Shown: positions 7,574 through 16,166 of the stretch, piece by piece
Position numbering within the stretch: the first letter of the stretch is position 1
Layout of the letters: every line of letters begins with the position of its first letter
From: Amycolatopsis acididurans
GTDB taxonomy: Bacteria; Actinomycetota; Actinomycetes; Mycobacteriales; Pseudonocardiaceae
Assembly (NCBI RefSeq): GCF_012328925.1
Contig: NZ_JAAXLS010000028.1
Coordinates: 17,481-81,480 of the forward strand
Reading direction: 5' to 3'
DNA: 64,000 bases
Notes under the pieces: model-generated
Told to the model about the DNA's origin: nothing
The model's database searches: none
What the model saw: the letters and a program-made list of their open reading frames with translations, nothing else
Translations under genes and position numbers: made by a program

Positions 7574-8790
7574 TACGCGTTCTCCTTCGCGCCGAAGGCA
7601 CCGGCCCGGCGCAGTTCGCCGAACTCGTCGGCGCCGGTGCCGAGCAGGTCGTGCAGGATGGTTTCGGTGTGCTCGCCGAGGAAGGGAGCGCGGCGGTGCT
7701 CGTCGCGCGGCGCGCCAGCGCGCACCGGCGACGCGACCTGCAGCACGGTGCCGAACCGGGGGTGCTCGGTGGTCACGACCATGCCGCGGTCGTGGGTGTG
7801 CGGTTCGGCCAGAGCCTGCGGCACGGTGTTGATCGGAGCGACCGGAACGCCCGCCTTTTCCAGTAGCGGCAACCATTCCCCGGTGGTCTTGCGGGCGAGT
7901 TCGAGTTCGAGGAGTTTGACGCACTCCGGCGAGTTCGCGTACCGCGCGGCCGGGGTGGCGAAGCGTTCGTCCGCCGCCCACTCAGGCGAGCCGAGTGCCT
8001 CGACGAGCCGTTCCCAGAACTTCTGCTTCGCGCAGCCGATGACGATCCACGAGTCGGCGGTGGGGAAGTTCTGGAACGGCACCAGGCTCGGATGCGCGGA
8101 ATGGTGTGTGCGCACCGGTTCGAACCCCTCGTTGAGGTGCCAGGTCGCGAGGTAGGTGAGCATGCCGATCGCGGTGTCGTACAGGCTCACGTCGCAGTCC
8201 ATGCCCACACCGTCGCGGCGGGCCGCGTGGATGGCCGAGATCATCGACAGCGCCGCCACGATCCCGCCGGAATAGTCCACCATGGACAGTCCCGATTTGG
8301 TGGGCGGGCCGTCCGGTTCACCGGTCACCGACATCCAGCCGGCCAGCCCCTGCAGCATGTAGTCGTAGCCGGGCTGCGCGCTGCGGGAACCGGTCATCCC
8401 GTAGCCGGACAGCGAACAGCACACGATGCGCGGGTTGATGTGCTTGAGATCGTCGTAGCGGATGCGCATCTTCGCGGGCACGTCGCCGCGCAGGTTCGAG
8501 TAGACCGCGTCGCTGACCGCGACCAGTTTCTCGAACGTCTCGCGTCCCTTCGGGTTGGTCAGATCCAGCACGACCGAACGCTTGTTGCGGTTGAACGCCT
8601 CGAAGAACAGCGAATCGCCGTCCTCGGCATAGGGCGGGGTGTGCCTGCCGACGTCCCCGCCGAAGCGCGGGTCCTCGATTTTGATCACCTCGGCGCCGAG
8701 GTCGGCCAGATGCACCGAGCCGAACGGGCCGGCGCCGTACTGCTCGACGGCGAGAATTCTCAAATCTGCCAGTGGAAGCCGGTCGCTCAT
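7573..8790 (-). CDS. CaiB/BaiF family III CoA-transferase
   Basis: Family III CoA-transferase of 405 aa that moves CoA between carboxylic acids through a covalent aspartyl intermediate. It has the N-terminal Rossmann-type start (LRILAVEQYGAGPFGSVHLA), DLGAEVIKIEDP, NRNKRSVVLDL and the catalytic Asp in QPGYDYMLQGLAG. ATG 8790 overlaps the MaoC stop (ATGA); about 35 upstream in-frame residues belong to shadow sequence. In this gene order it would activate a C5 dicarboxylate such as itaconate or mesaconate with succinyl-CoA. The acid specificity is inferred only from neighbours. Confidence 0.9.
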   Translation of the reverse strand: MSDRLPLADLRILAVEQYGAGPFGSVHLADLGAEVIKIEDPRFGGDVGRHTPPYAEDGDSLFFEAFNRNKRSVVLDLTNPKGRETFEKLVAVSDAVYSNLRGDVPAKMRIRYDDLKHINPRIVCCSLSGYGMTGSRSAQPGYDYMLQGLAGWMSVTGEPDGPPTKSGLSMVDYSGGIVAALSMISAIHAARRDGVGMDCDVSLYDTAIGMLTYLATWHLNEGFEPVRTHHSAHPSLVPFQNFPTADSWIVIGCAKQKFWERLVEALGSPEWAADERFATPAARYANSPECVKLLELELARKTTGEWLPLLEKAGVPVAPINTVPQALAEPHTHDRGMVVTTEHPRFGTVLQVASPVRAGAPRDEHRRAPFLGEHTETILHDLLGTGADEFGELRRAGAFGAKENA

Positions 8791-9314
8791 GCGTTCTTCA
8801 GCTCCAGCGGGCCGCTCTTGGCTTCGGGGAAGGCGTTGATCGTCTTGGCCTCGGAACGCTTGTAGATCAACGCCGTGCGGTCGAAGGACAGGCATTCGTC
8901 GCCGTCGGCGTTGAGCGCGCGGGTGTGCACGTTGACCAGGCCCGCGTAGGGACGGGAACCCGACTCGCGCTTGCCCGTGCAGATCGATTCGGCGTAGAGC
9001 GTGTCGCCGACGAAGACCGGGTGGGTCAGTTGCACGTTGGTGAGCGAGAGGTTCGCGATCGCGCGCTGGCTGATGTCGCTGACGCTCTGCCCGATGAGCA
9101 TCGCGATGGTGAGCCCGGAGTTCACGAGGATCTTGCCGAACGGCGTCTTCGACGCGTAGTTGGCGTCGAAATGCGCCGGGTGGGTGTTCATCGTGAGCAG
9201 CGTGAACCAGGTGTTGTCGGCCTCGCTGATCGTGCGCCCCAGCGGATGCCGGTACACATCCCCGACGACGAAGTCCTCGTAGAACCTGCCTTGCCAGCCG
9301 TCGTGCACGGTCAC
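8787..9314 (-). CDS. MaoC-family hydratase (itaconyl/mesaconyl-CoA hydratase-like)
   Basis: A 175-aa hot-dog-fold enoyl-CoA hydratase, first gene of the minus-strand operon. The active-site loop reads LTMNTHPAHFDANYA. The His and following Asp are present, but the upstream Asp of classical (R)-hydratases (SxDxNPIHxD) is Asn here. That variant is familiar from mesaconyl/itaconyl-CoA-type hydratases. The GTG start has a GAGGAGGTG ribosome-binding site. A putative GntR operator lies 64 bp upstream. Expected reaction: reversible hydration of itaconyl-CoA or a related branched enoyl-CoA to citramalyl- or methylmalyl-CoA. Confidence 0.87.
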   Translation of the reverse strand: MTVHDGWQGRFYEDFVVGDVYRHPLGRTISEADNTWFTLLTMNTHPAHFDANYASKTPFGKILVNSGLTIAMLIGQSVSDISQRAIANLSLTNVQLTHPVFVGDTLYAESICTGKRESGSRPYAGLVNVHTRALNADGDECLSFDRTALIYKRSEAKTINAFPEAKSGPLELKNA

Positions 9315-9377
9315 GGCCGCACCTCCTCGTGTCGAAGTTCCGTCCCCGCAGTCTGCGCCAGGCGAGGGGCGTTCGTC

Positions 9378-9394
9378 AATACGTCTGACATTTT
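9378..9394. promoter_or_regulatory. Putative GntR operator, copy 1 (maoC side)
   Basis: AATACGTCTGACATTTT matches the motif at 10189-10205 at 14 of 17 positions, with the same central ACGTCTGA. It lies between the divergent MaoC operon and the gntR gene, a natural place for an autoregulatory and operon operator. The only basis is repetition and position. Confidence 0.55.
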
Positions 9395-9445
9395 GCGCAG
9401 GATTGCCGCTGGGGTTGCTTGGCCCATACGCCGTAGGCTGAGTGG

Positions 9446-10183
9446 ATGACTGTCGAGAACGGTGCGGCGACTGCCGGGCTGCGGGTGAAGCGGGTGCAGG
9501 CCGCCTACCGGCAGGTGGCCGATCAGCTCAAGGAGCAGATCCTGTCCGGCGCGCTGGCCACGGGCACGCGGCTGCCGAGTGAGGCCGAGCTGTGCGGGCT
9601 GTTCGGGGTCAGCCGCAGCACGGTGCGCGAAGCGCTGCGGCTGCTGGCCAGTCAGCAGCTGATCGACACGACGCGCGGCGTGTCGGGCGGCAGTTTCGTC
9701 GCCGCGCCGGATGCCGGCGCCGTCGCGGAAAGCCTCGGCGGCGCACTCGGCCTGCTGGTCAACGCCAACAACCTGAGTGTGGACAACCTGCTGGAAGCGC
9801 GGCTGATCGTGGAGCCGCCCGCAGCCAGGATCGCCGCCGAGCGCGCGACCGCCGAGGACCTCGCGGAACTGCGGCGCACGATGGAAGAGACCTCGCATCT
9901 CGATCCGGCGACCGGGTTCGAACTGCACTGGGACTTCCACACGACACTCGTCGCGATCACCGGCAACCCGCTGTTGCGGCTGATGTGCCAGCCGATCAAC
10001 GCCGTGCTGCACAGCAGGCTGCATCGCGAGCGGATCGCGGCGGGCCGCTGGCGCGAGATCGACGAGGATCACCAGCGCATCTACGACGCGGTCGCGGCCG
10101 GTGACGCCGAGGAGGCCGAGCGGCTCAATCGCGCCCATCTGCTCGCCCTTCGCCCGGTCTACGAACGCATGAAAGACGACTGA
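9446..10183 (+). CDS. GntR-family regulator, FadR subfamily (FCD domain)
   Basis: A 245-aa regulator. The N-terminal winged helix reads YRQVADQLKEQILSGAL, then TRLPSEAELCGLFGVSRSTV and REALRLLASQQLI. The C-terminal FCD ligand-binding domain has the conserved acidic and His positions expected for a metal-assisted carboxylate-binding pocket (LEARLIVEPPAARIAAE, HWDFHTTLVAITGN). It sits between the MaoC operon (divergent) and the MmgE/PrpD and MHS genes (downstream). A 17-bp motif flanks it on both sides. It probably senses an organic acid or its CoA ester and controls both arms. Confidence 0.92.
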   Translation: MTVENGAATAGLRVKRVQAAYRQVADQLKEQILSGALATGTRLPSEAELCGLFGVSRSTVREALRLLASQQLIDTTRGVSGGSFVAAPDAGAVAESLGGALGLLVNANNLSVDNLLEARLIVEPPAARIAAERATAEDLAELRRTMEETSHLDPATGFELHWDFHTTLVAITGNPLLRLMCQPINAVLHSRLHRERIAAGRWREIDEDHQRIYDAVAAGDAEEAERLNRAHLLALRPVYERMKDD

Positions 10184-10188
10184 TCCCA

Positions 10189-10205
10189 AAAACGTCTGAA
10201 GTTTT
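10189..10205. promoter_or_regulatory. Putative GntR operator, copy 2 (prpD side)
   Basis: AAAACGTCTGAAGTTTT is an imperfect dyad with perfect AAAAC/GTTTT arms around 7 bp. It repeats the 9378-9394 motif. It lies just after the gntR stop and about 95 bp before the MmgE/PrpD gene, so that gene probably has its own regulated promoter here. Confidence 0.55.
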
Positions 10206-10300
10206 CCTTGCCTCGTTTCCGTCCACATTGCAGACTGAGTGGGCGGGCACCCCTTGCGGAGGCCCGCGGGTCATCAAGGACGAGTCCCGAGGAGGCAAGG

Positions 10301-11665
10301 ATGCCGGGCGCCCCCATCGCCGAGATCTTTGGCGAGTTCGCCGCGAAGACCACACTCGACGACATTCCCGCCGAAGTCGTGGAACGCGCGCGGCATCTCG
10401 CGCTGGACTCCGTCGGGGTCGCTCTGGCCGCCACGGATCAGGAGTTCACCCGCCGCGCCCGCCGTGCGCTGGCGAGGCTGGGCTCCGGTGATCAGCCCGT
10501 GCTCGGCCTGCCGGACCGGCTCGGCCCGCGCGAGGCGGCGATGCTCAACGCGGTTCTGGTGCACGGCCTCGATTTCGACGACACGCACGTCGGTGCGGTC
10601 ACGCACGTGTCGGCCTCCGCGCTGCCGGTCGGCCTCGCCGCCGCCATCCAGCACGACCGGTCCTCGGCGGACCTGCTCGCCGCCTACATCCTCGGTATCG
10701 AGATCAGCGCCCGCGTCGGGGAAGTCGCACGAGGTGGCTTCCACGACGCGGGGTTCCACCCCACGGGGCTGGCCGGCGCGTTCGGAGCCTCGGTCGCGGC
10801 GGCGAAACTCGCGGGACTCGAGGCCCGCGGAATCACCGCCGCGCAACAGATCGTCGGCTCGATGGCTTCGGGGATCCTGGAGTTCCTCGAAGAGGGCGCG
10901 TGGACCAAGCGGCTGCATCCGGGCTGGGCGGCGAACGCCGCGCTCACCGCGAGTGCCTTCGCCGCCGAGGACTGGCCGGGGCCTACAGCCGTGTACGAGG
11001 GGCGTTACGGCCTGTACGCGACGCATTTGCAGCAGCGCGAATGGGACACCGGCGCGATGACCGACGGGCTCGGTGAACATTGGGAACTGCTCAAGACCGC
11101 GGTGAAGCCCTATCCCAGCTGCCATTTCACGCACGCGTTCGCCGACGCGATCCTGTTCCTGCGCGAGCGCGACGGGTTCGGCGCCGCCGACATCGAGCGC
11201 ATCCGCTGTCTGATCCATCCGACACCCGGCGCGGTGGTCTGCGAGCCGATCGAGAACAAGCGCAAGCCGCGCGACGACTACGACGCGAAGTTCAGCCTGC
11301 CGTTCATCGCGGGGGCGTGCGTCTCGCGCGGCAGGCTCACGCTGGCCGAGTTCGCCGACGAAGCGCTGGCGGACAACGAGATTCTCGAACTGGCCCAGCT
11401 CGTCGACATCGCAGGCGATCCGGACAGCAGGTTCCCGCACGCGTACTCGGCCGCCGTGGAGATCGCGCTGAAGGACGGGCGCACGCTCACCCGCCGCGAG
11501 GACATCAACCGCGGCCACGCCGAACGTCCATTGTCGCACGAGGACATCCGCGCGAAGTTCACCGGCAACGCGGGCGCCGAGGCCGCCGAGGTCCGCGCGC
11601 ACGTCCTCGCGCTCGGCACCGAAGGCAGCGCCCGCGATTTCGCGGAAAAACTGCGCCAGGCCTGA
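10301..11665 (+). CDS. MmgE/PrpD family protein
   Basis: A 454-aa member of the family that contains 2-methylcitrate dehydratase and cis-aconitate decarboxylase (the itaconate-forming enzyme of animals and fungi). Family landmarks are VERARHLALDSVGVALAA near the N-terminus, LVHGLDFDDTHVGAVTHVSA with the conserved Asp/His cluster, FHPTGLAGAFGA, WTKRLHPGWAA, VKPYPSCHFTHAF and KFSLPFIAGA. ATG 10301 is preceded by GAGGAGG. A MmgE/PrpD gene also lies in the Pseudomonas itaconate locus. It could decarboxylate, dehydrate or isomerise a tricarboxylate or C5 acid; the reaction cannot be read from the sequence. Confidence 0.9.
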   Translation: MPGAPIAEIFGEFAAKTTLDDIPAEVVERARHLALDSVGVALAATDQEFTRRARRALARLGSGDQPVLGLPDRLGPREAAMLNAVLVHGLDFDDTHVGAVTHVSASALPVGLAAAIQHDRSSADLLAAYILGIEISARVGEVARGGFHDAGFHPTGLAGAFGASVAAAKLAGLEARGITAAQQIVGSMASGILEFLEEGAWTKRLHPGWAANAALTASAFAAEDWPGPTAVYEGRYGLYATHLQQREWDTGAMTDGLGEHWELLKTAVKPYPSCHFTHAFADAILFLRERDGFGAADIERIRCLIHPTPGAVVCEPIENKRKPRDDYDAKFSLPFIAGACVSRGRLTLAEFADEALADNEILELAQLVDIAGDPDSRFPHAYSAAVEIALKDGRTLTRREDINRGHAERPLSHEDIRAKFTGNAGAEAAEVRAHVLALGTEGSARDFAEKLRQA

Positions 11666-11714
11666 CGAAAGACAATTCCCCTCCCCGTACCGGAAAACCT
11701 AGGGTGGTACCCCC

Positions 11715-13031
11715 ATGTCCGAAACAGTCCGTGCCCGCACCGGCACGATGAGCGGGAAACCGCTGTCCCCGGTGCGCATCGCCGGGTCGTCGATGATCGG
11801 CACGATGATCGAGATCTTCGATTTCATCGTCTACGCCTTCATGGCGGCGCTGGTGTTCGCGCCGCTGTTCTTTCCCGCCGTGTCACCGTGGATCGGTACG
11901 CTCGCGGCGCTGGGCACGCACGCCGTCGCGTTCGGGATGCGGCCGCTGGGCGCGTTGCTGTTCGGCTGGCTCGGCGACACCCGCGGCCGCCGCGTGGCGC
12001 TGCTCGGTTCGATGGTCTTGATGGGTGCCTCGACCGTCGCGATCGGACTGTTGCCCACCTTCGCCGACGTCGGTCTGTGGGCGCCGGTGCTGCTGGTGGC
12101 GTGCCGGATGCTGCAGGGACTCGCGGTGGGCGGCGAATGGGGCGGCGCGGTGCTGGTGGCTGTCGAGCACGCGCCGCCGAACAAGCGGTCGTTCTACGGA
12201 TCGTTCGTGCAACTGGGCACCGTGCTGGGCATCGGCGTGGCGAGCGCGGTGATCCTGGCCGTCAACTCGTGGGTGAGCGCCTCGACGTTCCAGTCCTGGG
12301 CGTGGCGCGTCCCGTTCCTGGCCAGCGCGTTGCTCGTGCTGCTGGGACTGGTGCTGCGCAAGCGGCTGGAGGAGACCCCGGAGTTCGTCGCGGAACTGGC
12401 CGGGCACGAGGCGAGAACCGGTACGCGGCCGAAGGTGCGCACCGTGTTCCGCGACGAGTGGCCCGCGTTGATCGCGGGTTCGCTGATGTGGTCGGCGCCG
12501 TGCTCGTACCTGTACGTGCTGATGACCGGCCTGGTCGCCTACACCAAGAGTTACGTGCCCGGGCTGAGCGGCACCGAAGTCCAAACCGGACTGGTGATCA
12601 CGTCGATCGTGCTGCTGGGCCTGACGTTGCTGAGTGCGGTCAAGGCGGACAAGTGGGGGCGCGAGCGCCTCGTGCTGTCCTCGGGGGTGCTGCTGATCCT
12701 GTGGGCGTTCCCGGCGTTCTGGCTGATCGACTCCGGTGGCTTCGGCGCGATGCTCGTGGCGATGCTGGTCGGCACGGTGTGCTACGCCGCGTTCAACGGT
12801 GCGGTGCCCTCGCTCATGGCGGACCTGTTCCCGGTCGCCTCGCGCTACACCGGCTCCGGCCTGTGCATCGCGCTCGGCACCGCGCTGGCCGGCGGGCTCA
12901 TCCCGATCGGTGCGCTCGCGCTGGTCCCGGAGTTCGGCGGCTCGTCGGCCCCGCTGTCGCTGACGCTCGTGCTGTGCGGGCTGTTCACGGTGGCCGGTGT
13001 GGTGCTGTCGAAGCGGCTGCGCACGGCGTGA
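11715..13031 (+). CDS. MFS transporter, metabolite:proton symporter type
   Basis: A 438-aa integral membrane carrier with twelve predicted helices and the MFS loop 2-3 signature GWLGDTRGRRVALLGS. The order FDFIVYAFMAAL, GMRPLGALLFG and LQGLAVGGEWGGAVLVAVEH is the signature of the MHS subfamily, which includes citrate, alpha-ketoglutarate and shikimate carriers. ATG 11715 has AGGGTGG upstream. It follows the MmgE/PrpD gene by 49 bp and probably shares its transcript. Import of a di- or tricarboxylate such as itaconate fits the neighbouring catabolic genes. Confidence 0.92.
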   Translation: MSETVRARTGTMSGKPLSPVRIAGSSMIGTMIEIFDFIVYAFMAALVFAPLFFPAVSPWIGTLAALGTHAVAFGMRPLGALLFGWLGDTRGRRVALLGSMVLMGASTVAIGLLPTFADVGLWAPVLLVACRMLQGLAVGGEWGGAVLVAVEHAPPNKRSFYGSFVQLGTVLGIGVASAVILAVNSWVSASTFQSWAWRVPFLASALLVLLGLVLRKRLEETPEFVAELAGHEARTGTRPKVRTVFRDEWPALIAGSLMWSAPCSYLYVLMTGLVAYTKSYVPGLSGTEVQTGLVITSIVLLGLTLLSAVKADKWGRERLVLSSGVLLILWAFPAFWLIDSGGFGAMLVAMLVGTVCYAAFNGAVPSLMADLFPVASRYTGSGLCIALGTALAGGLIPIGALALVPEFGGSSAPLSLTLVLCGLFTVAGVVLSKRLRTA

Positions 13032-13041
13032 TACTGAAGGC

Positions 13042-13494
13042 ATGCCCGACACACTGATCGTCCTCCGGCACGCGAAGTCCGACTGGACCGGCAACGTGCC
13101 GGACTTCGACCGCCCGCTGGCCGGGCGCGGCCGCCGTGACGCGCCCGCCGCCGGACGCTGGCTCGCCGACAACGCCGGTGCGATCGATCTGGTCGTGTGC
13201 TCACCCGCCAAACGCGCCCGGCAGACGTGGAAACGGGTCGCCGCGGAGCTGCCCTCGCAGCCGGAGGTGCGGTTCGAGCCCCGCCTGTACGACGAGGGCG
13301 TCGGCGCGCTGCTGGACGTGCTGCTCGACGTGCCGGCCGGGCCGAAGACGGTGCTGTTCGTCGGGCACAACCCGGACTTGAGCATGCTGGTGGAACGGTT
13401 GAGCGGCGGCGAGTGCGAGCTGCGGACCTCGTCGATCGCCGTCGTCGATCTCGCCACGAAGACCGTGCGGGCGACGGCGACCCCTCGCGGTTAG
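13042..13494 (+). CDS. SixA-like histidine phosphatase
   Basis: A 150-aa phosphohistidine phosphatase of the histidine-phosphatase superfamily. The N-terminal catalytic RHA motif (VLRHAKSDW), SPAKRARQTW and the second catalytic His in FVGHNPDLSML are present. The short length and lack of an added helical cap match SixA, which dephosphorylates phosphohistidine in signalling and phosphotransfer proteins. ATG 13042 lies 10 bp after the MFS stop. Its stop overlaps the convergent SDR stop as TTAG. Confidence 0.9.
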   Translation: MPDTLIVLRHAKSDWTGNVPDFDRPLAGRGRRDAPAAGRWLADNAGAIDLVVCSPAKRARQTWKRVAAELPSQPEVRFEPRLYDEGVGALLDVLLDVPAGPKTVLFVGHNPDLSMLVERLSGGECELRTSSIAVVDLATKTVRATATPRG

Positions 13495-14441
13495 CGCTCG
13501 GACGGGCGCGCGGCGCCCGCGTTCTCCAGCAGCTCGGCGGTCGCCTCCCACAGGCGCCGTTCCCGGGCGCGGTCGTGGGCGACGGGCCGCACCTCGGTCG
13601 GCTTGGTCTTGACCACGAACGCGCCGTCGCGAAGGTGGGCCCACTTGTCGTCGAGCGCCATCGCGGCCAGCAGCGGCCCCGAGCGCTGGGGCGTCGACAC
13701 GCCGGGAATGCGACCCAGTGCGCGGCCGATCGCCTGGGCCACCGCGGGGGTGCCGCGGCCCAGCGCGGTGCCGGGCATCCAGCCCGGTTCGAACACCGAC
13801 ACGGTGATTCCGGCGCCGGTGTGGCGTTGCAGTTCGTGGGCGTAGTAGAGGATCGCCAGCTTGGCGTTGGAGTAGGCGACGCCGGACGCGGTCATGCCGG
13901 GGGCCTTGTCACCGGTGGCCGGGCGGGCGAGGTCGAGCGGATCGGCCCACTCGGCTTCGGCCACGCCCAGGAGCCTGCGCCAGAAGTTGGCGTGATAGGT
14001 GTTCGAGCCGACCAGGACCACCCGCGCGGGAGCGGTGAACGAGCCGAGCAGGTCGCCGATGAGCTGGGCGTGCGCGAGATAGTTGACGGCGAACGTCAGC
14101 TCATAGCCGTCGGGCGAGGCCTGCCGGGTGTCCGAGGACATGCTGCCGGCGTTGGCGACCAGTGCCCGCAGCGGCCGCACGGCCCCGGACGCGAGCAGGT
14201 CGCGCACGGTGGTGGCGGCGGCCCGGACGTCGGCCAGGCGCGAGAGGTCGCAGCCGATCTCGCGGACGTGGGCGCCGAGGGCGCGGGCCTCATCGGCGAC
14301 GGTGGTCAGATCGCGCCCGGCGCGGCCGACGAGCAGCAGGTCGGGGCGCCGGTCCCGCGGACGGGCGGCCATGGCGAGCGCGGCGTGGCGGCCCAGGTTG
14401 CGGGTCGGGCCGGTGACAAGAACGGTTCCGGGTTCGGTCAT
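13491..14441 (-). CDS. Short-chain dehydrogenase/reductase
   Basis: A 316-aa SDR of the retinol-dehydrogenase/protochlorophyllide-reductase-like group. It has the nucleotide-binding motif VLVTGPTRNLGRHAA (a variant of TGxxxGIG), the LVANAGSM strand, VLVGSNTY with the catalytic Ser, and the YxxxK pair in AYSNAKLAIL. The C-terminal extension DPLLAA/FVVKTKPTEVR is longer than in classical SDRs. Substrate unknown. It converges on the SixA gene and is followed upstream by a CrtI-like oxidoreductase gene on the same strand. Confidence 0.9.
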   Translation of the reverse strand: MTEPGTVLVTGPTRNLGRHAALAMAARPRDRRPDLLLVGRAGRDLTTVADEARALGAHVREIGCDLSRLADVRAAATTVRDLLASGAVRPLRALVANAGSMSSDTRQASPDGYELTFAVNYLAHAQLIGDLLGSFTAPARVVLVGSNTYHANFWRRLLGVAEAEWADPLDLARPATGDKAPGMTASGVAYSNAKLAILYYAHELQRHTGAGITVSVFEPGWMPGTALGRGTPAVAQAIGRALGRIPGVSTPQRSGPLLAAMALDDKWAHLRDGAFVVKTKPTEVRPVAHDRARERRLWEATAELLENAGAARPSER

Positions 14442-14512
14442 GGCCCCAGCGTGCGCTCTCGGCCCGGAGGCAGGCAGTCGTCCGGTTTTCGTAGGACCGC
14501 CGGGGCCAGGTT

Positions 14513-16105
14513 TCAGTCGCGGTACACGGCGTCGTTGAGGCGCTGGATCACGGCGCGGTAGGCGCGCCCGCCCCGGCCGGCCCTGCGGAGTGCGGCGCGG
14601 GCGGCGTTCGCACCGGGGCCACCGTGCACGGCGCCGCCGGGATGTGCCGAGGCGCCCGCCAGGTACAGCCGGTCCACCGGGGTGTCGGCGCGCGAAAGAC
14701 CCGGCACGGGACGGAAGAACAGCTGCTGGTGGATCGCCGCGGTACCGGCGTTGATCGAGCCGCCGAGCAGGTTACCGTCCACATGGCACAGATCGCCCGG
14801 CCCCTGCACGCAGCGGTCCTTGATGGTGCCGGTGAAACCCGGTGCGTGCCGTTCCACCACGGCCTCCAGCCGGTCGGCGAAATGCCGCAGCGAATCGGTG
14901 TCCCAGCGGTATTCGCGCGGCACGTGCGTGTACACCCAGGCCGATTCGGTGCCCTCGGGGGAGCGTGTGTCGTCGGCCGTGGTCATCTGGCCCATCAGCA
15001 GGAACGGATCCACCGGTACCCGGCCCGCGGAAATGTCCTGGTGATACCGGGCCAGCCCGTGCATGTCGCCGCCGAGGTGCACCGTGCCGGCCTTGCTCAC
15101 CTCGGGATTGCGCCACGGGACCGGCCGGTCCAGCGCCCAGTCCACTTTGACCGTGCCGTCGTCCCAGTGAAACGACTTCAGGTCGCGCAGCAGCCGGGGT
15201 GGCAGATCGTGCGGGCTGAGCAGGTTCTCGTACAGGGTGGGCGCGGGCACGGTGGCCAGTACGGCCCGCCGGGCACGCACGACACGACCGGTGACGTCCG
15301 TGACGCCGACCGCCTCGCCGCCCGCGGTGTGCACGCGGGTGACGGCCCGGTCGCATTCGATGCGCCCGCCGGCCGCTGCCAGGCGGTTCGCCAGCGCGAT
15401 CGTCAGCCGCCCCGCGCCGCCTTCGGGCACCGGGAATCCGACGTCCTGCGCGAGCATCGCCAGCAGCCAGCCGAAGACGGCGCTGCCGGCGTCGTCCGGC
15501 CCGAGATCGGTGTGCTGCGCGTTGCCGGCGAGCAGCAGCCGGGCACCCGCGCCGCGGAAGCGTTCCTCGGCCAGCGTGCGGACCGGCATGGTGACCAGGC
15601 GGGCGAACCGCAGCCCGTCGGCGACGCCGAGCGTGCGCGCGAGCCGCAGCCCGGCACGGACCGGCGGGAACGGCTGGAACAAGGCGTTGATGAGCGGGTT
15701 CTTCATCCGGGTGAACGAGGTGAACTCGTCCTGCCAGGCGTCGCCGTCCTCGGGCGCGAACTCCCGCACCGAGGCGATCGTGGTGTCCAGCTCCCGCGAG
15801 ATCACGGCGCTGCGGTCGTCGGGCAGCACGTGGGCGAGCGCGGCCGGGGCGTGCCGCCAGCGCAGGCCGTACGCGCCGAGGTCGAGGCTGTTGATGACCG
15901 GTGAGACCGCCGCGAGCGGGTAGAACGCGCTGAGCACGTCGTTGCGGAAGCCCGGCGCGGTGAGCTCCGCGGTGCGGACGGCGCCGCCGGGGGAGGGGCC
16001 CGCTTCGAGCACGAGCACGTCCCAGCCCGCGTCGGCGAGCAGGTTGGCCGCGACCAGGCCGTTGGGGCCCGCGCCGATGACCACCGCGTCCACGGATTCG
16101 CTCAT
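14513..16105 (-). CDS. CrtI-like FAD-dependent oxidoreductase
   Basis: A 530-aa flavoprotein of the phytoene desaturase/amine-oxidase superfamily. The dinucleotide-binding fold VDAVVIGAGPNGLVAANLLA is followed by VLVLEAGPSPGGAVRT, the FAD-family RxGG-type region, and a C-terminal GASAHPGGAVHGGPGANAA typical of CrtI relatives. No phytoene synthase or other carotenoid gene is nearby, so a carotenoid substrate is not supported. ATG 16105 starts 62 bp from the divergent epimerase gene. Confidence 0.88.
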   Translation of the reverse strand: MSESVDAVVIGAGPNGLVAANLLADAGWDVLVLEAGPSPGGAVRTAELTAPGFRNDVLSAFYPLAAVSPVINSLDLGAYGLRWRHAPAALAHVLPDDRSAVISRELDTTIASVREFAPEDGDAWQDEFTSFTRMKNPLINALFQPFPPVRAGLRLARTLGVADGLRFARLVTMPVRTLAEERFRGAGARLLLAGNAQHTDLGPDDAGSAVFGWLLAMLAQDVGFPVPEGGAGRLTIALANRLAAAGGRIECDRAVTRVHTAGGEAVGVTDVTGRVVRARRAVLATVPAPTLYENLLSPHDLPPRLLRDLKSFHWDDGTVKVDWALDRPVPWRNPEVSKAGTVHLGGDMHGLARYHQDISAGRVPVDPFLLMGQMTTADDTRSPEGTESAWVYTHVPREYRWDTDSLRHFADRLEAVVERHAPGFTGTIKDRCVQGPGDLCHVDGNLLGGSINAGTAAIHQQLFFRPVPGLSRADTPVDRLYLAGASAHPGGAVHGGPGANAARAALRRAGRGGRAYRAVIQRLNDAVYRD

Positions 16106-16166
16106 GTCTCCAGCCTTACCCGTTGCCGCCGGTTTTGACCCGTCGGATCGCGGAAAACCGGTCGGG

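Noticed and set aside
10274..11602. 442-codon minus-strand frame opposite the MmgE/PrpD gene
   Set aside because: No family motifs and Arg/Gly-rich composition, whereas the plus strand is a full MmgE/PrpD protein.
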